This document shows, piece by piece, positions 10,543-24,400 of a stretch of 64,000 bases of DNA. Below the pieces are notes generated by a model. That model was not told the DNA's origin. It saw only the letters and a program-made list of their open reading frames with translations, and did not search any database. The first letter of the stretch is position 1. Each line of letters begins with the position of its first letter. The position numbers and the translations under genes were made by a program. Source of the DNA: Diphasiastrum complanatum (taxonomy: Eukaryota > Streptophyta > Lycopodiopsida > Lycopodiales > Lycopodiaceae); NCBI GenBank assembly GCA_029204225.1, contig CM055101.1:63638671-63702670 (forward strand), given 5' to 3'.

Positions 10543-12483
10543 ATGGATAATTCTCCAGGTTCAACAAGCAGCCCAGTAGCTCGAATTGAAGCTAAACCAT
10601 CAACTCCTTTTTCTGCTGGTGAGTTGATAAAGATTGCTTGATATAAAATCACCCTCGCAGATGCTGAAAAATAGAGATTTATTTGTGATGCAATTGCTTG
10701 AATTGACATCAGTAGGGATTAGAATAGAAATCGGGAAAAAAATGCTAGCTATACATCGTTCAACACTATATAGAGCATTGTGATACTAGGGGTTTTAAAT
10801 TTGATTCGGAAATGGCATTAGAGGGCCTGGATGATATCTTCTTGCTAGTGGTTTTCATGACATCCAAAGAGTAAATGTGAGAAGGTACTTCTTCGGACTT
10901 GTAATTGCTATGAACTTAACTGACATTGCCCTTGTAATATGCTTTAGAGTAAGAGATTATCAAAGATTTATCAACAAAAAAGTTTTGACTCGGAAGGCTT
11001 GATTATGTCGATATTGGTTGTTCGCCGTTTTTCCAAGCACTAGGGTGGTCGTCAATGTTCCATTTGCTATTAAACTACATGAAGATGTTGTATTTGTCAT
11101 TGATAGCTTTGTAGATTTTTTCTGTGGCTATTCTGTTTGTGGTTATGAAAAGAATTTGGGAAAGAATGCTAACTATTTCTGTTTATGGCTTTGAAGAAAA
11201 ACTGGGAAGCATTGCTCTAACTAGAAATTCGGAAAACAATGCTGACGATTTCTGTTTATGGCATTGAATTGCAAGCAGGGAAATTGCATCGCGGGGGAAA
11301 CAGCATTGCATCCAAAAGGAAGGGTGAGAGAAAGGCACTTGCAGATAGGACGAACGACTCTCCCATTTTTGGGCTTGTTCCTGGCTATGCCATTCCCAGT
11401 GCCAGAAGATCGCCCTACTTCCATGATTCCAATTTTAGTAGCTTAAAGTCATCCATTTCCTCATCAGAAGATCCTTCAATAGGTGAAGATCTTCTTCGCT
11501 CTCAGGTGAAGTCCCTTCTTCAAAAAGTGGATCATGAGGGATCCAGATTCCCTGTTCTCAGGACTCTCTCACAGCTGAATGGCTTTCTCTCATCGCCTGG
11601 CCGAAAGGCCTCCTCCGCTTGTGATCCAGTTGGATTGCCTGCAACACCTACATTGCTATTTGGAAAAAAGTCTAGACTAGCAAACACGATCAGCCGTTTC
11701 CAGGGATGCTCTGTTTCTGAAGTAGAGAGCCAGCAAGTGCATGTATACGTTGATCTGGGCCTCCACTCGCCAGATGAAAGCTTAGCCTCAGATGTCGAAT
11801 CAAAAGCGGAGCTGGTTTCGGATTGCATACGTTCTAACGAGGCACGCAAATCTGAGAGCAAGACTCCTATTGTGCTTAGTCACGATGATGAAACCTCCAA
11901 TACTGCAAAGGGCATTACAAGAATATTGCACTTCGATTCTCCAGAAAAACCCTCAGCAGACAATTCTGCCTGTAGATCTAGTTTTGATGTGCATGAATCG
12001 GGTTCTAAATTTGAACAAAGCAATCCATTTCAACTAAACATAAACAGCAAGTCAGGGTGCTCCATGTGTTCTTCGACTAAAGGAGAGCTCTCGGTGGAGC
12101 AGATTGATGAGCTAGTTATGGCTAGAAAGCAACACGTTTCATCATCATCCGGAAATAGAATAATGTTCTACAACTGTCAACAATTTGTTGAGAATAGACA
12201 TGGATCAACTGTTGATCTAGACTGTCAGGAAATCTATGAGACTGTAGATGACGACTGCAACACCAATGTTGCCCAACACCAATGCAAAGATTTGAGCAGA
12301 ATACCAGGACATGAAGACATTCAATCTACCCTAATTATCAAGAACAGAGATCAAGGCACAGAAAACACCCAGAAATGTTTCCAAGCAGAGCTCCACCAAG
12401 AGAACGGCACATGCAATCATGATATGCCGACATCAACTACTAAGACCAGAAAGAAAACATCTTCTTCTCGGCTGAGAGCCTAG
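10543..12483 (+). CDS. Uncharacterised 426-aa protein with a destruction box
   Basis: Two exons: 10543-10618 and 11279-12483. The start ATG is in strong context (GCAGCCATGG). The donor is G|GTGAGT and the acceptor GCAAGCAG|GG. The 76-nt first exon ends in phase 1 and joins in frame to the long second exon. The product is hydrophilic and Ser-rich, with no membrane segment and no catalytic domain recognised. Residues 43-51, RKALADRTN, match the RxxLxxxxN destruction box used by the anaphase-promoting complex. Several S/T-P sites follow or precede it (SSPV, STPF, DSPIF, RRSPYF, HSPDE, DSPEK, KTPIV), and the C-terminus is basic (TKTRKKTSSSRLRA). This resembles regulated cell-cycle proteins such as plant securin-like or meiotic factors, but overall similarity to a named family was not recognised. 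The gene has no TE motifs. Confidence 0.72.
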
Positions 12484-15400
12484 CTCACAGTAATCTCAAG
12501 CTCATTCAACAGTACCGTGTTTCAATCTTGAGGAACCTCGAGCTTTTTTATGCTCGTTTCAATGCTATCCCATCCCAATCTCGATCCATTTTGTTTGAGA
12601 GCAATAGTGCTCAATTCCCGTTCATTTTCATATACAATAATCACTCGATCACATGTCGAAAGTGATGTAATTTTCTGATAGATTTGGTGTAAGATTTGCT
12701 AGAGCAGCAGTAACATGCATGCTCTTTACTTTTTTTGTGGATTTTATGAAATCTGATTCCTCAGTGAATTGCTTTCAAGAGTGTTGGCCATAATAAACTA
12801 AAAAAGTTTTTCCTTTCTGCCCGCTTATTTTGAATGGCTGGCTTATTGGACTGATTTAGAGTTTAGTTTTACTTTGTGGTTCATATTTCCAGAAAAGCTT
12901 ATTCAAGTATTTATTCTTATCAACTAACTTCTTAGAAGCATCAGATTTTTTTTTTATCATAGGTGATGGAGCAGATGATTTCAGTCAGATTTATGCAAAC
13001 TGCACAAATTCTGCTTGGTTCATTTTCTGGAGGAGAAGTTTGGATGGTTTATGAAAGGTTGGATCCATGGATTACCTCCCGAAGTAAATCTTTGGATGAA
13101 GTTGCAAAAGAAGCTCACTGGATTACAATAGTATGCTGCTGTAGTAGACCTTTGTTCTTTCCAATCAGGGGGGAAGGAAATGCACTTTTAGCTCAAAAAA
13201 AGCAGCCAAGGCCTAGTAAATTTGGTCACCATGAAAATCAAGAATAGAAACCTAGGAAGCAAATTATGCATGCAAAACCAAAATAAAAAAAACAGATCAT
13301 GGTTGCCACCCAGCAAGCCTAGCTTATAGTGGAAGTTACTTTACGTCCTAGGTAGGAGAAGGGGACAAAATCAACCTCATGAATTGATATCATTGTTAGA
13401 TTCTTGATCACTAAAACATTGACAAGTGTGATTAGGCAACCAAGAAAGTTGGTGCACCCACACAATGTGCTCACCTACATAGCTCTATCTATGTCAACTT
13501 AGTATGAGATTTTTGATGGGTTTCTGCTTGGTGAAGAGATCGATGTATTCTCAAAGTGATGGTTAGTAACATGCAGCTTTAGGTAAAACATTTAGATGTA
13601 ATCGGTCTCACCCTTATGCGGCATATGATTTGGTTATGCCCAATATGACACTTATTTAGAAATGTGATGTGATATTCGTGTATTCATGTGTTGTTAGCTC
13701 AATGCATTAATAATATACAGTACTAGCTACTTCCGATTGTTGTGCCACAAATTCTCTCTATTGTTTCAATGATGCGTTTACTTGTATGTAGTTTATTCAA
13801 ATTTCAGGACAAGGACCCATGTGGGAATGCCCTACAAGTTCATCAAGGAAAAGCTCCAACTCGAATTCATCGATATTGGATCATTAATATAAAGAGCAGG
13901 CAAATGATTGTTGGATCGATCATCATAGGTGATTCAACAGTTTTTTAGTTGCTCAAGCTAGACGATGGAGGAAGGGTCTAATCAGGATTAAGATATAGCT
14001 TAGTGCTTTTGTGGCAAACACAATGTGAATATTGAAAGAAGACGACTAATTTAAATGATTTGGAGATGGCATCCGGTTTTCGGCCCCTCAAACTCAACTT
14101 TATGGTGAGTGGAAGGAAGGTTTAGAAGAGGGGCAATGAATGAGGCCATGAGGAAAATTGTTTTCTCGCAACCAAACTTTGTTTCTTAAAACTATTTGGA
14201 AATTCAGAAAATGTAACACCACTTCAAATATAAGCAAAGATGTTTGCAAGGTGGGATTGGTTTGGTCCTCTTTTGATTTGAACGCTCATTCCATTGCCTC
14301 TCTGCCTTTTCAATCTTTAATTATTAGTAAGGCCTCATGCAATAATTTGCAAATTTTATTGCACAATCTCAAGATGTTCTTTGTTTCACTTAGAAAAAAT
14401 TCAAATCCATAGAGCTACTAGTATACTATGGAATTTATCCTTACATTGTAGTTATGGAGGTTCATATATCAATTTGCCATACAAAAAAGAACACATATTG
14501 ACCAAGATAAAGTGTAACTATTTAGTCTACATTTTCAAAACCTTCTTTAGTAATGATAAATTCTTTCAAATTTCCTCGCATGCACCTTTTGGTCTACTGA
14601 TAAGTACTTGGTTTTGCAAAACACCTTTTACGTCAACTATTTACAGATGTACTTGCTCACTAAAAGAAACCAATATGTGGCAACGAAATTTACTACCCTC
14701 AATACTGTAGTCCACCAAAGACGTACCCACATTGATAAATCGTGATATCAGAATGATTTTTATAGCTCATTAGGTTACCACACTAAGTACAGATATTGAT
14801 GAGATACTATAACTCGACGAAGTGGAAAAGATAGAACTTCGTCTATGTGAACAATATTTGTAATAGAATCGAAACAATGCTATATGACAAATCGAACACG
14901 AAGCAAGAACATCAATGAGATTTCATTGAACTTTGTGAGGAATCGACTTAGGACTTCGTCCGTCGGGGCCCACAATTAAACACATGCCTCATGTGTATAG
15001 TATTTGAGTTTCAAGGAAAGAGGAGCATTTTTTGCAAATCCCTAATGTTGGCTACTTCTTATTGGAAGAGTGTTGATCCTATCCTTACATACTATTGTAT
15101 GTTGTGTTCTCTTGCTATTAACAAAGACTTTCTAATTGTTGGACATGATTTAGGGTTGCTAGGCACATTAAATAGACACATTTTGTGAGCTGAAAATAGG
15201 GTAAATCGCACCTAAAGCCCACGTTTTTTCATTTTCCATGTCGTGATTTTCTATGGTATGTTTTTGACATACTTCATCAAGCTGTGACTTGATCCACCTA
15301 ATAATATATTACATATTGTGGAAGGTATGCAAAATAAGGCCATTGAGGTTACTTTTTGATGTCTTTTGCTAACCAGCATAGTCCCAGGACACTACAACTT

Positions 15401-15940
15401 TAAAATAATGTCATATCATTTAGTTGGACCACAATGATCAAACTTTAAAGACTATGAAGAGTGTACACAATTTGTTGTCCAAAGTATATATTTATAGGGT
15501 TTGTACTAACTATTACTTTCTCTTATACTAGAGTCTATGATAGAGCTGTCTATGTGTTTACATTGTGAGTTAAAAACTTCTCGTTCTACTTAGTACTCAC
15601 TACATCTGATTGGAATATTCATGGAACATGGATTATTAGAGCAACAATTCAGCCAAACTTCTACGGTATGAAAACTAATAAAACATTTTCTTATGAATAA
15701 AAATTGTATGGGAATGTAAATTGTACAACAACAATAGGAATTGATCTGTGTGTGTAGATGATGATGTGACATATGTCCGTATGATACGAATAAGATGGAT
15801 TTACAACTCTTAGACTAACCGTATTGATATTCTCTTAAAACTGATCACTCTTTTCTATATTAAAGATCAACATGCTAATATGTATGTTGAGCCTCTTTTG
15901 ATATTAGTCATATAAAATAAACCCTAATTCGAATGCATCA
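12484..15940. other. 3' flank of the D-box gene and intergenic DNA
   Basis: AATAATCACT near 12637 and AATAAACTA near 12792 could serve as poly(A) signals. Beyond that the sequence is AT-rich, with short ORFs that lack recognisable motifs. No gene, RNA or clear repeat seen. Confidence 0.4.
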
Positions 15941-15945
15941 TTATA

Positions 15946-16560
15946 ATGTCGTATACTTCAGAATTCCTACATATAGTAGTTGGTTCCTTGATTTATTTGA
16001 CTATTACAAGACTAGACATCAGATATGGGGTTGGTGTGATCGGTCAATTTATGGCCACCCACATTGTCAGGTATCTCAGGTACACATTCAATTACGACTT
16101 TGAGTATGTTTCCTATGATAATCTTGTACCTCATGGTTACTAGAAAACAATAATATTCATTTCAGGAGAATTCTATTATTTCATGAAAGAGCAAAAATCA
16201 AGTAACTATTGCATTATCTTTGAGATAAATTGAATATAATTCAGTGAAGTTGTGATATATGAATCCATTAGGTTGTTAGAGTTGTACTTATGTCAATGTG
16301 AAGCCACCACCATATCTTATGATAACCAAAGTTGCGTATTAATTGCGAAGAATCCTATATTCCGTGCATGCACTAAGCATATCGTTATCACTTTGCGTAT
16401 GAGAAAATTAACTCTAAGCAAGTAGAGTTGATCTATTAATGTTCTACCAATGATCACGTAGCGATTATTCTCACTAAGCCTTTGGCAAATTCAAAGTTTG
16501 TGTGTTTCGTATCACTGATGAATATTGTAGAAAACAAGCTTATCATTAAAAGGGAGCATT
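15946..16560 (+). pseudogene. Ty1/copia RT-RNase H tail with polypurine tract
   Basis: VVGSLIYLTITRLDIRYGV (15976-16035) matches the copia thumb/RNase H boundary (usual form VGSLIYLT.TRPDI.YAV). Further on, in shifted frames, DNQSCVLIAKNPIFRACTKH (near 16325-16385) and a relic of ELIYCSTNDHVA.ILTKPL (16425-16490) give the RNase H end. A polypurine tract, AAAAGGGAG (about 16549-16557), sits where the 3' LTR should begin, and AT-rich sequence follows. The region between is deleted or scrambled, with multiple stops. Confidence 0.8.
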
Positions 16561-16779
16561 AGAATTATAATGATAAGTTTGACAACTATATAAATGTATA
16601 GAATAATTTCATGTCATACTTCAATTGTCAATGGTTGCAATAATTATCCTTAATCCAATTACTCACACATTGTGTATACCACCATTTTTGCAATAGATGA
16701 ATGCATAGTTGTAAAGATTACTCTTGGTGTGAGTGAGTTGCTCCTTCTCTATGTTGTGTTTTAAATGATTTCTCTAATG

Positions 16780-17045
16780 CTGCTCCTTCATCGATGAGGT
16801 GAGTGAGTTCTATTACAAGTTTTACCATTGATAAGGTGAGTAGAACTATGAGGTGATAGAGTTATACTAGAAGTTCCACTATTGATGAGGTGAGTGAGTT
16901 CTAGTACAAGTTCCACTACTGATGAGATAGAGTGAGTTCTAGTACAAGTTCCACTACTAATGAGATAGAGTGAGTTCTACTACAAGTTCCACTAATGATG
17001 AGATGAGTGAGTTCTATTACAAGACTACCGATGAGGTGAGGTGAA
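16780..17045 (+). repeat. ~40-bp minisatellite upstream of ARP6
   Basis: About six tandem units of roughly 40 bp built on GATGAG(A/G)T(A)GAGTGAG, TTCTA(G/C)TACAAG and TTCCACTACT. The central units (about 16880-17000) are the most alike and the outer ones are diverged. The array ends about 250 bp before the ARP6 start codon, so it lies in or next to the promoter. Confidence 0.8.
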
Positions 17046-17297
17046 CGATTCTTTGGAAGGGGGGAGGTGGGGTCGGGTTGATGATGGATGCATCCTCTGT
17101 AGTTGGAGTTATGAGGACATGGCAATGCAATGGGGGGCGGTCCATAAGTTGGGGGGCTCACAAACCCCCTCCCCTCCCTTTTCCATCTAAAACAGCCTTT
17201 AGTCCGTCTCTTGCTTCTGATGTGGAGAATTATTTGAGGTGAAAGGCAAAGAAGCTAAAAACACAACATATTCCAATACGAGGAGGAGAAAAGAAAA

Positions 17298-18452
17298 ATG
17301 GAACGAAGTGTTGCTGCAGCAGAAGCAGAAGCAGCAGCAACAGCAGCCGCGGCGGTGGGAGTGGAGAAGATCGTGGTGCTGGACAATGGAGCGGGCTTCT
17401 GCAAGGCGGGCTTTGCAGGCCACCAGGATCCAGTGGCGATGGTGCCCAACTGCCTGGGCCGCCCTCGGGGCTCCAAGCGATGGCTGGTGGCGGATCAAGT
17501 GCAGGAGTGCGATGACATCCAGGGTTTGGCCGTGCGACGCCCCATGGACAGAGGCTATCTTATCAGCCCCGAGTTAGAAAAGGAGGTATGGGATCGGATC
17601 TTCAAGGTGCTGTTGAATGTGAAGCCAGCTGATTGTGCTCTGCTTTTGGTGGAGCCGCTTTTCAACTTGCCGTCCATTCAAAAGATCACTGATGAGCTTG
17701 TGTTCGAGGATTTAGGGTTTCATTCATATTATGTGGCCGATGCGCCGTCGCTGGCGCACATATATGAGGCCAATAGGCGGCCTGAGAGCCTCCTTGCACG
17801 CTCTGATTGCAGCCTCATCGTGGACTCTGGATTCTCTTTTACCCATGCGGTTCCTGTGTTTCAGAAGTTCACGATGAACTATGCTGTGAAGAGGTTGAAT
17901 CTTGGGGGAAAAGCTCTGACAAACTATTTGAAGGAGCTGGTGTCATATCGGGCTTGGAACATGATGGATGAGACATATTTGATGGAGGATGTGAAGGAAA
18001 AGCTATGTTTTTGCTCTACTGATGTGCCTTTCGACCTGAACGTTTCCAGGTTTGCATCGAGACGATTCTTCTCTTTTTGGCATTATCTATAAATATCTGC
18101 ATGGGCAGCATTGTCCCTCCTACAGTGCATACTCAAATAACCATTGGTAGAAAAGCATCAAATTGGAGCTTTATACTCATATGCCTTCTCTCATTCTACA
18201 CTTTGTAGCTGTTTCAATTTCAACCATAACTCCAAGGGAGCACTGCCCCGGTTTGGCCCCAGCCCACTAGAACATTGCCACCTGTAAAAATTCAAAAGCC
18301 TTGCTATGCAAACACGTGGCAAGAGAGTTTCCGTGAATAGCGGTTCAAACGTTGAAGCTCGGTTTGAATCCCATGAACGGTGCCGGTTTGAACTGGATTT
18401 CGGTTCAGACCCACATGATGGGAAAAGGCCCGATTCCGGGCCGAAAGGTCAT

Positions 18453-18485
<33 letters not shown>

Positions 18486-18788
18486 GGAGGAGGAGGAGGA
18501 GGAGGGGGGGCGGGGTGAACTTGATTGGAGGACAGGGGTGTGGGAGTGGTGTGACGTGGAATAAAATTTGACATGCATTGAGGAGGGTTTAGGGTTTAGG
18601 AATTATAACTTTTGTGCATTGTGAAATTTTGACATTGTACAAGTATCAATGTACATTGTGAGGGGGTTGGTAGTAAGTAGTTAGAACTTAGTAGCATAAT
18701 TATTGATAGCATTCAAGTGTTAGTAGTTAGTAATTTAGTGGTCAGTAGTAGTTGTTAGAAATTAGAATTTAGAAACCAAGAGAGACAA

Positions 18789-18843
<55 letters not shown>

Positions 18844-21401
18844 CACCATGCTGATGGCTAGGGATCCCTTATGGGAACATGTTACCATTGTTGCAAACTA
18901 TGGCCTATCGGGCACAAAGGGATGGACATGCAAATATATACTGGGAGAGAGAGCTCACTATGCCGAGGGCTAGGGAAGTTACGAATGAAGCCACAATTGA
19001 TCTAGAGCACAACTGGGAGGGATAATAGTGCGCCCTCCAAGAAGGCCCCCACTCTCCAGTAATATGTCCAAATGTCCAAATAATGAATAATAAGGCCCAA
19101 GGCTAACCATAAAGTCTAAGTGTCAATAATGAATAAAAAAGGGCCCAATGCCTGCTTGTGCATAGAGTAAAGTAAATGTAAATGGACGTGGCGAATGTAA
19201 TGAGCCGAGTCCATAACACTCCCTGACACAAAAAGAAACTGGATCAAACAGCAGCAAGCCCTGGTGCATCAACAACTAGAGCAGCATCTGATGTAGATGA
19301 ATCAACAAGTGCAGCAAGAGCACGATCCTTATCCGCAAGTGATGGCGTATGGTAAAAGACATCAATAGGCTCCCATGTGGCCTCCTCAATAGGACGACCA
19401 TCCCACTGGATCAAAAACTGAATCTGCCAGCAGCGTCGACTATGGTGAAGGTGAACCTGGTGAATGGCAGCTGGTAAGAAACGGAACAACTCAGGATCAA
19501 CTATATGTGCAAGGTGCCCCAAGAAAAGATAGCAGCATCAGAAGACCAGCACCAAGGAGTAGAAACATAAGCAGGATGACAGGCACGCTGTAACAGCATG
19601 GAAAAGCAAGCGATATGTTAGGAAACATGGAGATTAAGGAGACTAAAGAGAGAGATCAATATCATCAGCTAAATAACAAATGACACAGATTCCCTACTTA
19701 TAGCCTAAAGGAAGCCCTAAAAAGGAAGCTTCCAGTGACAAGGGCCCAACTGGGAGGGATAATAGTGCGCCCTCCAAGAAGGCCCCCACTCTCCAGTAAT
19801 ATGTCCAAATGTCCAAATAATGAATAATAAGGCCCAAGGCCAACCATAAAGTCTAAGTGTCAATAATGAATAATAAAGGGCCCAAGGCCTGCTTATGCAT
19901 AGAGTAAAGTAAATGTAAATGGACGTGGCGAATGTAATTAGCCGATTCCATAACTAGGGATCCCTTGTGAGAGCATGTTACCATTGATGCAAACTATGGC
20001 ACATTGGGCACAAAGCAATGGACATGCAAATATTGTCACATTACTTAAACAGTTGAGCCTATGTGCATCAAGGCACATCTACTACGGGGGGTATGAGATT
20101 GTTGCTTGCACGCACGCTCCTGACACGATATTTATTCTTGCTATAGCAGACGAGGCTGGCCCTGCGATTGATGATTGCACAATTTGTTTTTTGATTTGTA
20201 TCATCTAAGATTGTAACTATTGAAATTTGAATCAACGTTCAATGTTGAATGTTGAATCATCAAATCATTATTAGTTAATCTACGAATGATGGTATACCTA
20301 TCTCTATTCTATTATCTAATTGATTCCAGTTTGAATATCTGCCTATTATCTACTAGTAATTTATAACTATCTAGAATTTACGATGTAAATTTTAATTTAA
20401 TGAATTATAATTAATCTAGATTCTATGATCTATCTATCAGTGCTTATAGCGGCCGGCCTATTTAATATTTATGATTCTAATATGTATCTATCACAAGAAT
20501 CTAATCTAGTTGAGCTTCTAAATTATACCTAACCTAATTGAATCTAGATTCTAAATTTTATCTATCAAAATTTTAATTCTAAAATCTATGAATCTATGAA
20601 TCTCAGATTTATCAAATTTCAATATTGAGTAATCAATCTAATATTTATCAATCAATTATCATTATTTATCTAATCCATCTAGTATCTATGATTTGTCTAG
20701 ACTCTAATATTTATACAATGTAATATTTATCTGGTATGATGATTGATCTATCTAATAGGCTATAGCTAACTAGTATACGAGGCTTTGACTATTGAGTGTT
20801 GACATGTTTCCATGTTCTTGGATTTTGATTTCTTACTGCCCTCTCTTCTCATGATGAGGTTAGGGCTTCCGATGAGGCAGGGCCTAGTACTCGTATTGCT
20901 GGTATTGGATCCTCCACACCACCTTCAGCCACCATGCCAGAATTGAGGGAGAGAGGCTGACCGGCACACCGCACTTAATAGCTTGTGGGTAGGGATTATT
21001 ATGCTTGGGGGTAGAGTTTATTATGTGCATTGTGTCTAACTCGCTTCCAAAGTGATGGAGGAAGTGGAGACTGCACTTTGATAGTTCTTTAACACTTGCG
21101 ATCTACCAGATGTGGCTGCCGATCGTCCAATGAGCATCTCAAGACGAGAGCGCTTGTTGTTGAGTGGGCTTTGGATGACCAGTAGCTGGCGCCCTCAGGA
21201 GGGCATGGGTCCAGCCAATATGCACTCTAATATACTATGACCATTGCCCTTTTGAATTTTATCTCTTAAGTTTGAAGTTTGCTTCTAAGTTCTAACTTTT
21301 AAGTAGTGACGAGAAGTAATCACTAAGCAATATAATTTTCCAACTTTGAAGTTTGCATACCAGAATTCGGTTCTAATATATATATATATATATATTAGAA
21401 C

Positions 21402-21468
<67 letters not shown>

Positions 21469-24400
21469 TAGGTCCCGCGGATCCCGGTACCGCGGGATCA
21501 TATATGGTACCGCGGTACCATATCGGTCGGCGGTACCAAATTTTTTTTTTCTTGCGAAAATAACACGGGATTTTTTTTTTTTTTAATATTATGGTACCGC
21601 CCTGGTACCGCGGATCCCAGGGCGGTACCATACCGGCGGTACCATACCAGCAGTACCACGGGGTACTATGATATATATATATATACGAACGTTCAATTGC
21701 AAGTCTCAAGAATAAGGATTGATCATTGCTACAATGCTATGAACTATTTATGGCTGTACCATCATATTTCATGGTTGGAGCGAACAAGGAAGTGCCACAT
21801 ATTGAATATCTTGGTGTCTTCCATCATGTGGACGATGTTTTTGAGATCTACTGACACCTCTAGTGTAGCAAAGACTAGTGAGTACATGTTTAGCCACATT
21901 TGAGTTACCAGTAGGTGGGGCCACATAGGTATAATTAATTCATTTTCCAATAACCCATAATCATTAATTAATATTATGAGGCTTGACCTGACAAATTACT
22001 ACGTGGAAGCATAGATGCCTCGTGTTCCAGAATGCAAAGTTTTGATCACGTTTTAGAATTTTTGGAATGTTTTGTTCCAGGATGCTTCTTTTATTTTTAT
22101 ATTTTTATATTTCAGGTTTTCTTTGTAAATTTTTTAGGTGTCTTACAAAAATAAGAGAAGCTTAGAAAGTTCAAAAAACAATGAAAGATATTAGGTACTA
22201 GGAATGTTAAATAAATTATACATGCATTCTTCTTGCTTTTGCTTTTTGGCATAGACTATTGTCTATAAGTATGTAGTACACCCTAGTTCATTTGCAATGG
22301 GACATAGTTGGAGTACATCTCATCATCATTGCTTCATCAATGTTGTTTGTGTTCTCTTCCATGTATGTGTTTGGCTAATGTCTACCAACAATAGGAATCG
22401 TGTCTTGGGTTACTTGTATGAGCAAGTCGGTTTTCTAACATGGTATCAAAGCATGGTTCACGATTTGAGAGAACAAGGAGGTAATCAACGAACGAGATCA
22501 ATGATCATGTGCAGGTTGGTTCGACCATCTTCAAGGTGTGGAGGTGGTGTCCCTAGCCAGCTCTGAATCTCAATTTTTATCTACAAGGGTGGCATTTTTT
22601 TGGAAGGAGATTCAGAGCTACAAGGAGGAGCTGTGTTGCATAAGGAGACTATGAACTCTGCCTCAAATCTTAGGTAGAGATTAATAGCTAGTGGAGATTG
22701 GAAGTTACAAGAAGGTCAAACTTCAGAAGTTCTAAGATTGGACAAGGGTAAGTCGAGGTTGGAATTGACAAAGGTGCAAGCTCTAAGAGGGAGTTGCATG
22801 AGAAATATAGACTATGGGTCTATGTAAATCAATATGCAAGCTCTGAGAGGATGCTTCAATGTTTCACAGTTTTTAATCATGGTGGCAAATGATAAGTTCA
22901 TTGTTACGAGTGATAGGTGTGACCAACTATGTGGGTGTCATTCTACTTTGTATCGGTTTGACAAATACCAAGTAGCAATTTAAAAGCTTTGCATTGAGTT
23001 CAAAGATCCAAGGTTTCCATCTGTTCTAAATTGTTTGGTTTCTATCCACATCATAGTAGCTTGTTTATGTGCTAGAAACTTTCTTGTCTATCTGAACTAA
23101 TATCACTTGAGATTTATGATTAAGCAAAGTGATTGTTTGCTATGGTTGTCAAGTAAATTCTTGGATACCATCCAAGTCCAAGTGAGATCAACTCTATTAG
23201 GAAGATCTAGTTTGAGTCGGAGAAAAAATATTTCAAGTTCTTGAATCTATCCAAGTTCGTGGTCTGTCATGTGGTAGATTCTATTCTTCTCCAATTAAAA
23301 TTTGGAAGCTAAGATTGGGGCAAGTGACTCTATGTGTGAGATAGAGACATGAGATTTTATGGAGAAGATAGTGTCAAGTACTTTGTGTGAGAAAGTATTT
23401 GAGTATCAATTACTTTGTTTGAGGAAGTATTGCATACATTATATCTTTCTATTGGGGACGCTCTACTGCTTGCATATTTGGTTTGGTTCATAGACGACAT
23501 TCTATTTGTATCATTGTTGGAGAGTAGTTGGATGCAAACGTGAAGTGTTATCAATGGTTTTCAAGGTGAACATCCATGGGGAGTAGTTGATGTAAGTGCA
23601 TCACAAATGGCAATTTACAATAGTACAGGAGAATTCAAAGGTGGAGCTAACTACTTATGAACTACAAGTTCCATTCAATTCAAGGAATCAACACACGTGG
23701 AGCCAATTACTTATGAAGTATGTACAAGTGTCTAACATGGGTGTTGTTGCAGGAGATTTGGTGGTGACTTTTGTAGATCCATTTCCTTATGATGGTGCTA
23801 TGGTAATCAAAGAAGATTACATTTTCTTTATGGGTGCTAGTGAGATCCTTACATATTTGTGGGAGCTTGGAAGATGTTGAAAGGGACCAAGGGAGTCAAT
23901 CTTCAAGCAAAGTTGTCAAAGTTATGGCATCATGTCTACATTATTTGATTCAAGGAGAGTCAAGCTCTTTGATCCAAAGGAAGTCAAGGAATTAGGTGAT
24001 ACGTTGCACTCATAGAAGTCACACGTGCACTAAAGGGACATGAAGACAAAACCAAGACATTTGGAAGTCACATGAAGCAGGTTCATATGAAAAGGATCGA
24101 CATACGAAGGAATTCTACGTTATCATACGAAGGAAGTTCTACATCGATGAGCAAGTCGGTTTTCTAACAAAAACTTCTCCAGAGCCTAGGTGAAATGAAT
24201 AACCTGCTGTTGATCTACGATCATCTTTGTCCCCTGCCCAATTTGCATATCCAACTGAAGGTTCCCATCATCTGTACAACCAATGCCATAAGAAGAAGTT
24301 CCTTTGACATATCTTAGAATCCGCTTGGCTGATTGCAACTAGGGGTGAAATAGTTTGGAGTGAAATTGGAGGGAACTAGGGGGAATGTTTGCAGTAACCA

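Noticed and set aside
12963-13247. ORF after the D-box gene, considered as a third exon or a small gene
   Set aside because: The D-box gene already ends with a stop. The frame GADDFSQIYANC.. has no recognised homology and soon hits stops.
17239-17577. Alternative-frame ORFs over ARP6 exon 1
   Set aside because: Shadows of the ARP6 coding frame, which has clear actin-family motifs.
18586-18605. Interstitial telomere repeat
   Set aside because: Only two units; the similar site near 28882 is also too short.
21395-21709. 104-aa minus-strand ORF with poly-Tyr-Ile
   Set aside because: Translation of the TA tract and GGTACC cassette; low complexity.
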